Assembly: GCA_014904985.1 (NCBI GenBank)
Contig: MU129003.1
Span: 173,565 to 225,850 of the forward strand
Origin: Hydnum rufescens UP504
Lineage: Eukaryota; Basidiomycota; Agaricomycetes; Cantharellales; Hydnaceae
Length of the DNA: 52,286 nt
Reading direction: 5' to 3'
In this document: positions 43,770 through 52,286 of the stretch, piece by piece
Layout: the number at the start of each line of letters is the position of its first letter
How positions within the stretch are numbered: position 1 is the stretch's first letter
Made by a program: the position numbers and the translations under genes
The notes under the pieces: generated by a model
The model's database searches: none
Told to the model about the DNA's origin: nothing
What the model saw: only the letters and a program-made list of their open reading frames with translations

Positions 43770-46040
43770 GTGAGAGAAGGTGAGGGGATGATGAGGAACA
43801 GTGTGGCCAGAAGTTCTCAGAAAACACTGAAAGTAGGTGTGTTGAAAAGCTGTAATTTGGGCACACAGAATGCACCCACACACAGCCTGAGCAACAACAC
43901 CCAGCCCCCAGGAGGAGCACATGAACCCAAACAGGGACATTGAGAATAGTGATGTGACATGAATCAGATGGTGTATTCTCTTGAAGTAGGCTTGTTGGAG
44001 AGCTGAGATTTGGGCACAGATACTGTGCCCACACTCAGCCTATTCAACAAAGCCAGGGCCCCAGTGGGACCCAGAAACATCACATTTGATGTCAGCTGTC
44101 TGTTGAAAGCTTGACTCAACACCGGCACTTGCCAAAATTAACAAAGTGCCCATATACACTGTTCCAATATACCTGGATACCAGCTATTTTTCTGCCACTT
44201 ATATTGGTAATTCCATTGTTATATTTCTTTGTTTCTCTTCATGTCCACTTGCCTACTATCTTAGTGTGCTCTGTATACCATATATGTACACTATTATTAG
44301 CCTTTACACCTCAGGTCTGTTTGCAATGTACTTTCCAATGGGTACAGTACATGTACTTGGCCATTCTGTACATTCCTGCCAGGGGGGCCAGGTGTCCTCA
44401 TGTCCCCATTGTCATCACTGGCCCCCCTTCTTCATATTTCTTTTCTTCCTCCCCCCACCCTCCTCCTCCTGTTGATGATTTAAGGGACCTCACAGACACA
44501 CAATTGAGTTTTTCCCCTGACCTAACAGGCATGGACAGTGTCCTACATGAGATATGTATATCAGCAGATGGGGGGCCCCTGGCAGTAGTGAAATCCTTTC
44601 AGACTCCACTGAGTGGTGAAGAAATGCATTTATTCATATTTTCTGAGGGACAATGGAGTGGACTTGCCCTCCACTCTGGGGGAGAATCTGAATGATTAGA
44701 CCTGAATCCTCAGGGATTGGGGGTGGATTTATTATGCCCACCACAACCAGGTGTGATTTTCATTCCACAAGAAATGCTGTATCAGGCTGTAGTGTCCAGG
44801 GTTACAATTTGGATATAGGGGTAGTATCCACCATTAGTCATGTGGCCATGCATCCTGACACCTAATGCACCCTCAAAATAGTACCTCTTAGGTGGTTTGA
44901 GTTTGCATCTGCAAACCACCTAAGAGGTACTATTTTGAGGGTGCATTAGGTGTCAGGATGCATGGCCACATGACTAATGGTGGATACTACCCCTATATCC
45001 AAATTGTAACCCTGGACACTACAGCCTGATACAGCATTTCTTGTGGAATGAAAATCACACCTGGTTGTGGTGGGCATAATAAATCCACCCCCAATCCCTG
45101 AGGATTCAGGTCTAATCATTCAGATTCTCCCCCAGAGTGGAGGGCAAGTCCACTCCATTGTCCCTCAGAAAATATGAATAAATGCATTTCTTCACCACTC
45201 AGTGGAGTCTGAAAGGATTTCACTACTGCCAGGGGCCCCCCATCTGCTGATATACATATCTCATGTAGGACACTGTCCATGCCTGTTAGGTCAGGGGGGA
45301 AACTCAATTGTGTGTCTGTGAGGTCCCTTAAATCATCAACAGGAGGAGGGTGGGGGGAGGAAGAAAAGAAATATAAAGAAGGGGGGCCAGTGATGACAAT
45401 GGGGACATGAGGACACCTGGCCCCCCTGGCAGGAATGTACAGAATGGCCAAGTACATGTACTGTACCCATTGGAAAGTACATTGCAAACAGACCTGAGGT
45501 GTAAAGGCTAATAATAGTGTACATATATGGTATACAGAGCACACTAAGATAGTAGGCAAGTGGACATGAAGAGAAACAAAGAAATATAACAATGGAATTA
45601 CCAATATAAGTGGCAGAAAAATAGCTGGTATCCAGGTATATTGGAACAGTGTATATGGGCACTTTGTTAATTTTGGCAAGTGCCGGTGTTGAGTCAAGCT
45701 TTCAACAGACAGCTGACATCAAATGTGATGTTTCTGGGTCCCACTGGGGCCCTGGCTTTGTTGAATAGGCTGAGTGTGGGCACAGTATCTGTGCCCAAAT
45801 CTCAGCTCTCCAACAAGCCTACTTCAAGAGAATACACCATCTGATTCATGTCACATCACTATTCTCAATGTCCTTGTTTGGGTTCATGTGCTCCTCCTGG
45901 GGGCTGGGTGTTGTTGCTCAGGCTGTGTGTGGGTGCATTCTGTGTGCCCAAATTACAGCTTTTCAACACACCTACTTTCAGTGTTTTCTGAGAACTTCTG
46001 GCCTCACAGTTCCTCATCTTCCCCTTATCTCCCACTCAAC
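43770..46040. repeat. 2.2-kb near-perfect palindrome with 12-nt loop
   Basis: The arms are inverted copies from the loop (44900-44911) outward: 44899 pairs with 44912, and matching continues to about 43803/46005, with weaker similarity to 43770/46040. By eye the arms differ by one 3-bp indel (CCT) and about three single bases over roughly 1.1 kb. The centre is a GTACCTCTTAGGTGG hairpin. Each arm carries an outward-facing copy of the first-exon module (44151-44115 and 45657-45693) and an inward-facing open frame (44111-44695 plus; 45697-45116 minus). Confidence 0.93.
44111..44695 (+). CDS. Open frame in the left palindrome arm, hydrophobic N-terminal part
   Basis: 194 codons starting MTQHRHLPKLTKCPY, with hydrophobic stretches (AIFLPLILVIPLLYFFVSLH; FQWVQYMYLAILYIPA), then a proline-rich part and an acidic C-terminal part (DLTGMDSVLHEICISADGGP). 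No family is recognised. A near-identical copy lies inverted at 45116-45697 (193 codons, one Pro fewer). It begins inside the antisense of the first-exon module. The chance that it is a non-coding open frame is high. Confidence 0.2.
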   Translation: MTQHRHLPKLTKCPYTLFQYTWIPAIFLPLILVIPLLYFFVSLHVHLPTILVCSVYHICTLLLAFTPQVCLQCTFQWVQYMYLAILYIPARGARCPHVPIVITGPPSSYFFSSSPHPPPPVDDLRDLTDTQLSFSPDLTGMDSVLHEICISADGGPLAVVKSFQTPLSGEEMHLFIFSEGQWSGLALHSGGESE

Positions 46041-46377
46041 ATCACCTGGGGGGGGTCAAATCATGGCTGATTTTGGTGTTCTTGGGCTCCATTGATTCAT
46101 CTCATTCCACAGCAACACGGGGGTGAATCTTGGATGCCTAAGATGCAATAAAAATAAGATGTTTTGACCAAATCCTAACCAAATCTTCCAAAATCCAAGA
46201 TTTGATGAAGAACTACAGTTTTGGTTGAATCTTAGCTAAGTCTTTGTCAACGTCATATTTGGAAACACTCAATGACCACTTGTCCCCATATATTTGTTTG
46301 CTTGTACCAATACTGGTGTATCCCTCATTAATATTGCACTTATTGAAGCTATTTGTGATGTAAGTAAATAAATACAA

Positions 46378-46425
46378 TTCCATCTGCCATCTGCCATCTG
46401 CTGTCTGCCATCTGCCGTCTGACAA
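46378..46425. repeat. CCATCTG minisatellite, copy 1
   Basis: Tandem TGCCATC/TGCTGTC-type 7-10-bp units. A second, similar tract lies at 47885-47965. The two tracts bracket the rearranged transporter fragments. Confidence 0.8.
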
Positions 46426-46598
46426 ATTTCGTTCCAATGAGATGAGATGTGATGTGCGAAAGATTTCTAGTGGTGGGGTGCCTTAAGGAGCTTGAGGTGA
46501 CAAGTGCACAATCAGCTAGACAAAGCTGAGCAAAAGGAGAGCACAACTGACCCATGAGGAATGTGAGAGAATAAAGAATATACACCTGAGATGCCCAT

Positions 46599-47705
46599 GG
46601 TCTTGAAGAAAAACCATGCACTGGATGGAAAGTCAGTCCACGCCACTTAAGATGCAAGTCATATCAATGCCACAAACAATTTTGCGATCAACCACTGCAT
46701 TACACCAAGCTACAGATATGACAGTTTTAGAGTGGAACACGAGGACACCGAAACAAGGAACCCTACATAGTACAACCTACTGGACAAGGTCAAATCCACG
46801 CTGTATGAGGTCAAGATGAATGTAGCTCACATCTGAACAAAGGCTACGAAGAAGATAATTGCACTCAAAGTGTTGATGAAAAACCAATGCTTGGCAATGG
46901 TATTGGCATCGAAGAAGAACTGGGCAGCAGGTGCGGCCTCGCCTAGGAAATCTTGAGCCAAGGTCGCAATCCACCTGAAAATCTTGAATCCTGCATCGGA
47001 CTTCAAGATGAAGAGTGCGATGACTTGCTGGAAGAAGAGGCCAACAATAACCATATTCCAGGGAATATTGTTGCGGGTGTTCGAGGCCAGATAGAAGCCA
47101 AATTGGAATACAATGAGACCAAACACGGATATCGCACAGTCTCCATAGGTGCTACCGTGAGGGCACCATTACAAAATTATGAGGACCTGTGGTGAATCGA
47201 AATGAAGAGCTACTTGCCGGAGGGAGCTTAAACCCAAAGGCCAACCCGAAACAATCCCAATGAGTGCGAGCCACCCCATGGCAAGGCAGGTATGATAAGG
47301 GATAGAGAAGAAAGGGCGCGACACCAAGGGTTCCCAGACTGCACCAACGGGTCTTGTTATGACGGAGTTTGGAATAAACTGGAAAGCAATGATCCTTTGG
47401 ACAAGTCAGAATGAGATAAGAGCACGATGCACTCAATACCCAGACTCACAACATAAAGGTCCATGCCCAAAATGTATGAGGGATCTAATGGATATGCACA
47501 GTAAATTGAGCAACGGCAGGAAGTGTGTGTGTATTCAGTCCATACTGACCCAATGATGTCAAGAACTTGGCACAATGAGGGAACTAATCCACCACCCAAG
47601 GATAATGGCAATCCAAACGCAAAGAATGAACACCCTGTACTTGGCATACCATCCCTTCCCTGTCCTATCCTGTGCCTCTTCTTGCGGTATGAACGCAACA
47701 CCATC
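46599..47705 (-). pseudogene. Concentrative nucleoside transporter, N-terminal and middle exons
   Basis: Minus-strand exons match fungal CNT-family nucleoside transporters: a first helix [19 protein letters not shown] (about 47633-47575); [10 protein letters not shown] joined across a 56-nt intron to [20 protein letters not shown] (near 47460-47330); [59 protein letters not shown] and [15 protein letters not shown] (47126-46827); LGVMQWLIAK (about 46710-46678); FAWFFFKTMGIS (46634-46599). After the next donor (GTGTAT) the expected AEAV...SPF exon is absent and a minisatellite follows. The family imports nucleosides with H+ or Na+. The conserved C-terminal half is missing, so it is a partial gene. 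Confidence 0.75.
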
Positions 47706-47890
47706 GTAAGGTCAACATAAGGCCAAACGAGACATGTGCTTTCACCTCGGCTAATGAAGGGTGATGAAGCAGCGATGACAGCCTCGACATCCGGGACATT
47801 CATGGTCTTGAAGAAAAACCATGTACTCGATGGAAAGTCAGTCCATGCCACTTAGGATCCAAGTCATATCAATGCCACAAACAATTTTGT
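47700..47890 (-). pseudogene. Concentrative nucleoside transporter, displaced C-terminal exon
   Basis: [20 protein letters not shown], then [20 protein letters not shown], is the conserved CNT segment that should come after the exons at 46599-47126, yet it lies upstream of them on the same strand. It begins in the intron copy that also precedes the 46634 exon (about 90 bp of direct repeat, 46598-46690 and 47801-47892, with about 8 differences), so it comes from a second gene copy. It runs directly into the N-terminal part of the other copy at about 47705. Confidence 0.75.
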
Positions 47891-47965
47891 CCCATTTACC
47901 ATCTGCCATCTGCTGCCTGCTGCCTGCCATCTGCTATCTGCTATCCACCATCTGCTGTCAGTCAT
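47885..47965. repeat. CCATCTG minisatellite, copy 2
   Basis: Units CCATCTG, CTGCCTG, CTATCTG and similar. It abuts the broken end of the displaced CNT exon, so it probably marks a rearrangement breakpoint. Confidence 0.8.
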
Positions 47966-48053
47966 CCACTGTTAAGACAATGCACTCACAAATCAGGAAT
48001 GCACAATGCAATCTGTGGAGACGGAGTCCCTCATATATGCAGAAAGGGGTATA

Positions 48054-48290
48054 TTAGAGTGCATGGAATGGACTCACAAAGCCAGAAACACGTGAACTGA
48101 CCCTAAGAGAAGGCAAAGAGGCAGGCCGATCAATGAAGTACCTATCCCACAGATAATGGGAAAGAGTGCTTAAGAAACATGTCAAAAATATAAACCAATG
48201 GCAGTCAGACACGCCTGGAACAAGAGCAGGATAGTCTAGAGTCTTGTCACGACATACTAGGGCTGCATAGGTGGGGAGAGTGATGGTCAA
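48054..48290 (-). CDS. Unrecognised ORF with one hydrophobic segment
   Basis: 78 codons, MTITLPTYAALVCRDK..., with a hydrophobic CHWFIFLTCFLSTLSHYLW stretch and no recognised family. It is CpG-normal. It lies upstream of the transporter fragments and could be an exon of a neighbouring or lost gene. Confidence 0.2.
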   Translation of the reverse strand: MTITLPTYAALVCRDKTLDYPALVPGVSDCHWFIFLTCFLSTLSHYLWDRYFIDRPASLPSLRVSSRVSGFVSPFHAL

Positions 48291-48373
48291 GGAGGACCTG
48301 GCAGTTCCCAGTGCTTGATACCATACCTCATCGAACGAGCTGGCTTTCCCATAGACTATTTGATACCACTACA

Positions 48374-50443
48374 ATGCTTCCACTGGGGAAAAATACTGCT
48401 TCCCATTCCATGTCTGAGGTGGACCAAAACCTAGGCCAAGGTAGTGGGCCTTTGGGGAGACGTCTGGCCCATGGGCGTGTCCAAGCATGATCTGGTGGTA
48501 CAAAAGTATCATCTAATCAAGTGGATACTTTGCGTGGACAAACCCCAAGTGCACCTCCAGTATGTTATATGTTTAGTTGACATGGATATATAATCATGAC
48601 ATGCATACTCTTGTTGAATCTAAATCTATATCTTTACCATCTATTTAGAGCCATGCAGTAAAGCTAATTGGCATGGGAGGGGTTGGAGATAATGCTGCTT
48701 ATGATAACACAGATCCGCCTCGAAAGAAACCACGACTCATGCCCACAAAAGGATCCATACTTTCACTCCCACAATTCCCGGTGTCTTCTGTATCTCCATC
48801 TGGCTCCAATATCGCATCGTCGTGTCCATCAGGACCTCTTCCCTCTCCACGTGAGACTATGCACGCGCCTTCCTCATATCAAGGGAATGGGACTAACACT
48901 CTGGGATGCCTCGGCACCAAAGTTGATGGACTTGACAACACCTTGAAGCAATTCCAGGAGAGGGTCAAAGTCTTCCAGAAGATAATCAGCGCCATGGACA
49001 GCGAGCTAAAAACCCTTCGATCCTCATTTAATGAAGAGAGGACTGCACGCATCACTCTCGAGAAAAAGCTCAGTATTCTTGATGCCCAGATCCAAGAGAA
49101 TGCTTGAGAGGATGAGCCTTACGTGTCCAGTGGAGGACAGGATATCCAACCCATTATCCCGAAAGAAATAGTGAAGGGAAAGATGAAGGGGAAGGGTAGG
49201 GCTGAGGATAAAGACCCCCATCATGGAGATTTCCTTGTATGTACCCATCCCTTCAGAATATGAGAATCTGCTCATCTGCTACATATTTTACTAAGGCCAT
49301 CACATCGGCTGCATTTTACAAGATGATGGGATGCAAAGGTACCAAAGATCTCCCGGATCTGCTTCCTAATGGAGATTATTGGATTGATCGCGATGGTGAT
49401 GAATACCTTCGACCCAACTGGAAAAAGGATTGGAAGGGTGCCAATGATGCATGGGAATTTCCACGCATCAATTATGTCAGGACAAACGGACCCATCTTGG
49501 CCAAACGACCTGGTTTCGATATGTCAGCATCATGCTTCTCAAACGCAGATATTGGGAAGAGGGTTAAGGCCCTCTTTGTCGCTGCAAAGGCTAAATACAT
49601 GCTATCAGATTCTAAGCATGATGCTATTGCTCAAACTGGTCGACAGAATATAAGGAAAACAAGGGTGTGTATCTCCCTTTCCCCCTTTACTCCTGATCCA
49701 CCGGACTTTCTGATGTGAAAGAAATTAAAGAAAGCCCTTGAGCACTGGGAGGCCTGCTCATCCACAAAATTTCAGCATCCTTCCTACAACATTATGTTCG
49801 ATGACGACTATCAGTCTACTGATCTATCGGACTCGAATGGAAATACATCAGCTCCTTGGACATCCTACCCCTGAGCATACATGACAGATGAAGTATGCTC
49901 ATCCTATTTGAATAGTAATGAGCATGACTCACTTGCAGACAGGCCCAGGGCTTCTTTGAGGAACTTGATGCTGCTGTTATTGAATGGTGAAACAAAACCA
50001 AACAGGAAACAGGTCGGAAGAATCCTACCATGCACCATGCACGACATCGTGACTTCATGCTTCTCAATCAATGCGATATTCCAGTTGTTCCTGTCGAGAG
50101 GTCTCATAATCGCATTGCCCCTAGATTTGTGCATCAGGATTACCTCAAGGCTCACCCTGAACACCACACTCAAATTGCTGATAACAATGAGGAGTGGAAT
50201 GGCGAATCTGAAGAGCACAGCCCCAACTCGGACAGTAGAATGAACAATCACTCAGAACTTGCTGGTCTCAATGACGACAGTGGTGATGAGGGCGAGTCTC
50301 CACAGTCTGAGGATGATGAAGATCACACGAAGGAGCCCAATGATGATCACTACTATTATATCAATCCAAGCCTCATGGATGAGACCTCGGAAGACGATGG
50401 AGAGATTCCTCAGTTCTATCGACCGAGTGGTGCATACAACTGA
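48374..50443 (+). pseudogene. Five-exon gene with frame kept but four in-frame TGA codons
   Basis: Exons 48374-48559, 48649-49236, 49296-49664, 49722-49892 and 49943-50443 join in phase 0 across four introns of 50-89 nt with GTATGT, GTATGT, GTGTGT and GTATGC donors. The sum is about 604 codons. Parts: a serine/proline-rich N-terminal region with PPRKKPRLMP (nuclear-signal-like); a coiled coil (LKQFQERVKVFQKIISAMDS ... LKTLRSSFNEER); a conserved-looking middle (FYKMMGCKGTKDLPDLLP; WKKDWKGANDAWEFPRINYV; AKAKYMLSD); and an acidic C-terminal part (DDSGDEGESPQSEDDEDHTK). TGA occurs in QA*SGG, NA*EDE, YP*AYM and EW*NKT. Similar hypothetical proteins exist, as I recall, in mushroom fungi near transposons. 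Function unknown. Confidence 0.6.
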
Positions 50444-50890
50444 TGAGGCCATGAATGACCTCAAGATCTTGCTATCATCCTCACTACTTTCTCAGTCACA
50501 ACATCTTTGTCCATTGACATCGGATTCTCACTCATGGCCTTGGCCAACTCATGGCTGTACTTGCTCACTTGCTCATGGTCTCACTCAGTGTCACATTCTG
50601 CCTGCTTCTGGGTTCCTGTTGCTCGCTTTCAAATCCCTCATTGCTCCTGGTATTCTCTTCTTCTGTCTTGTTGCTCTGTTTGGTGGTCTCCAATTTCCTT
50701 GCACTCTCACTGCCAATGTCCTTATTCTTGTTCACTTAATTTTGAAATTGGGCTCATTTCCATATATATTTTGTAATCAGCTAAAATGGCATATAGATGC
50801 TCATGCAAAATATATATATATTAAATAGGTTCTTGACCTTTCTAGTGAGGTGTGAGAGATGTTAGCATGGGATACCAATAGCAAAAAAAT
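50444..50890. other. No recognisable gene
   Basis: Downstream of the five-exon gene, T/C-rich with repeated CTCACTCATGG-like text. The frames up to 189 codons here are extensions or shadows of the preceding exon. AT-rich repeats (ATATAT) lie near 50808-50820. Confidence 0.4.
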
Positions 50891-50896
50891 GCAGTT

Positions 50897-52286
50897 TCAG
50901 TCTCTTACATGGTCATATGCAATTGTCACCCAATATTGGCCTTCAGGATGGGGCACAGTTGCCAAGACAAACAGACCACTCAGACGATTCAATCCTACTA
51001 GCTCAAGTTTGCTGAGTTGGCCATAGACCCATGTGTGGATCCCAAGTTCAGAACCCCTAATTTTGGTGAGACAGGAGCAAGGCATAGGGAAACTAGTAAC
51101 ATACCACCATGACCATGGGAATTCTGGCACATCTTCATTCCATACAAAGTACTGCACCATTGCAAAGTTGGCAGTAATAATATCACCTGGATCTTGACAG
51201 TCCTGTGACAAACCTATGATGTAGACAATTTCAACTGGGATCCGGCCATCAATGTAGGCATATCGAGATGAGGCCCCTCATGAAGTGGATCCAGCACCAT
51301 ATTGTGTCCCTTGTATTGTAACATAGTCATATGACCAGAATGATGTTGATAGAAGTGGTATGCCTTGATCATGCTGAGCCATATCTGAGATCAGTCTGAA
51401 CTTGGGCAGCCAGATATCTTGTAATGTGTCCAGCACAATACGATAAAGTGGCTCCCCAATCTCATTCCCCAGCAGCCGCAGGTCAAGGCCATGACTACTC
51501 TTTGAGAACACAATATCATCTAGGAAGAATCCCAGTTAAAATTGAATATAGTGTAAACATGGGAGCATACCATTGTCATCAAGTGACATTGCTGCAATCA
51601 TCTGCAGCAGTGTACCCCTCTTTCGGAACCCATCAACACCACCTTTAAGATGTCCATCAAGTAGCTCAATGACTGCTATATCATCAGCTGAAGGGTTCTC
51701 AAGCCCATGGAGATGGGTGTTCTGGGGAAAGTTGAAAGATGGATAGATGAATACAAAGTCATGATTAGAAACTCACCAAGTCCTGCACAAGTCCACTTTT
51801 CACCCAAGAACGAAGGACTGTGCCTTCAACTTCACCTCCAGCATGCCCATTAGTATTGAAACGAGACAGTATCTTGTTATTCCGCTCAAAAGCAAATAGC
51901 CATGTTGCATAAGGTGGTCCATTTCGCAGGATGCCTTCAGGGGCAGGGTGATGAAGGAAGATGTGAAAATATGGGGTGAGGTGACAATTCATTCATGTCC
52001 ATTCCTGAAAAGCTTGACTGCATAGGCTCTGGGCATGAATCACATCACCACAGCTCAGTGCCTGAGTGTTCAGTTTCCGGAGGCCAACAAGGGTCTTGAG
52101 AACTTGATCATAGTGTCGAGCAAAGTTACAGTTCATCTTTAGGTTTGTGACTCCAAGGATATCAATGTCAGTTGCCCAGGCCATCCGATTTAAGTATGTC
52201 CTCCGCCGAGCTTGAAATAATGTCTCCAGGAGATGGAGAGACTTTGCAACAAGGCTGCCAGGTGGAGGGATGTCTGCAGTCATGTT
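50897..52286 (-). pseudogene. Tnp2/CACTA-like transposase, C-terminal half (runs off the window)
   Basis: Minus-strand pieces in order: MTADIPPPGSLVAKSLHLLE to FQEW (52283-51993); a DUF4218-like block HLTPYFHIFLHHPAPEGILR, PPYATWLFAFERNNKILSRF, NTNGHAGGEVEGTVLRSWV (51990-51770); then EIGEPLYRIVLDTLQDIWLP (about 51470); AYIDGRIPVEIVYI (about 51265-51225); and the end with GSELGIHTWVYGQLSKLELV and LNRLSGLFVLATVPHPEGQY (to 50897). TGA stops occur in EWT*MNC and STS*GAS; other gaps look like introns or shifts. The catalytic DDE part would lie beyond 52286. Inactive by the stops. Confidence 0.65.

Noticed and set aside
19479..50443. TGA reassigned to an amino acid or edited genome-wide
   Set aside because: The ordinary genes at 14244-18152 use no internal TGA, and the gypsy stops fall where arginine CGA is expected, so CpG decay explains them.
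50259..50828. 189-codon plus-strand ORF downstream of the five-exon gene
   Set aside because: It overlaps the last exon in another frame and its C-terminal part is low-complexity hydrophobic text without a family match.

Overview
The window looks like a transposon-choked stretch of a mushroom-type basidiomycete (Agaricomycetes) genome. The reasons are short spliceosomal introns (about 50-110 nt, GTRNGT...CTAAY...AG), a Ty3/gypsy element with a chromodomain, Plavaka-like and Tnp2-like transposases, a basidiomycete-type tyrosine recombinase and an F-box/leucine-rich gene. The species cannot be told from the sequence. Everything here was read by eye: no searches or alignments were run, and borders without a target-site duplication (TSD) are approximate.

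Layout. 1-2280: degenerate tandem repeats led by a TATA/first-exon module. 2286-5540: array 1, two divergent series of exon-intron units around a 419-bp foldback; each unit has one hairpin just before the 5' splice site and a second hairpin inside the intron. 5790-7190: hairpin, LTR-retrotransposon remnant and its 3' LTR. 7940-12580: decayed Plavaka-type transposase, interrupted by a TA-flanked inverted-repeat element and by a solo LTR. 12744-13739: tyrosine recombinase. 14244-18152: a small island of ordinary genes (flavin reductase-like, F-box/LRR, small membrane protein) with normal CpG content. 18649-25698: complete 7,050-bp chromodomain gypsy element on the minus strand, with 847-bp LTRs and a CAACC TSD. 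27115-29454: array 2, the same architecture as array 1. 29727-32250: a hairpin-tipped inverted-repeat element holding an AGCAGCTG-rich tandem array, a tRNA-like Pol III unit and a nested solo LTR. 32716-38106: second, badly decayed gypsy element with two nested insertions. 38108-39775: hairpin plus tandem arrays of CATG-centred palindromes. 39900-43000: unrecognised decayed minus-strand gene carrying a 66-bp miniature solo LTR. 43770-46040: near-perfect 2.2-kb palindrome with a 12-nt loop. 46378-47965: rearranged fragments of a nucleoside transporter gene. 48374-50443: five-exon gene-like unit with in-frame TGA codons. 50897-52286: Tnp2-like transposase, running off the window.

Two themes tie the window together. 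First, almost every broken reading frame is broken by TGA where an arginine CGA is expected. The old repeats contain very little CpG, while the gene island and the youngest LTRs keep it. This fits C-to-T change at CpG (methylation decay or a RIP-like process). Second, inverted symmetry occurs at every scale: 12-bp palindromes, 30-40-bp hairpins in the arrays, 45-bp terminal hairpins, a 419-bp foldback and a 2.2-kb palindrome. A shared module (TATA box plus a first exon around CTTGGGCACTT..GGCAATTGCTGGTGTTGA) occurs seven times and sits head-to-head at the centre of both arrays and inside the large palindrome. The hairpin-intron arrays are the best candidate for something undescribed.
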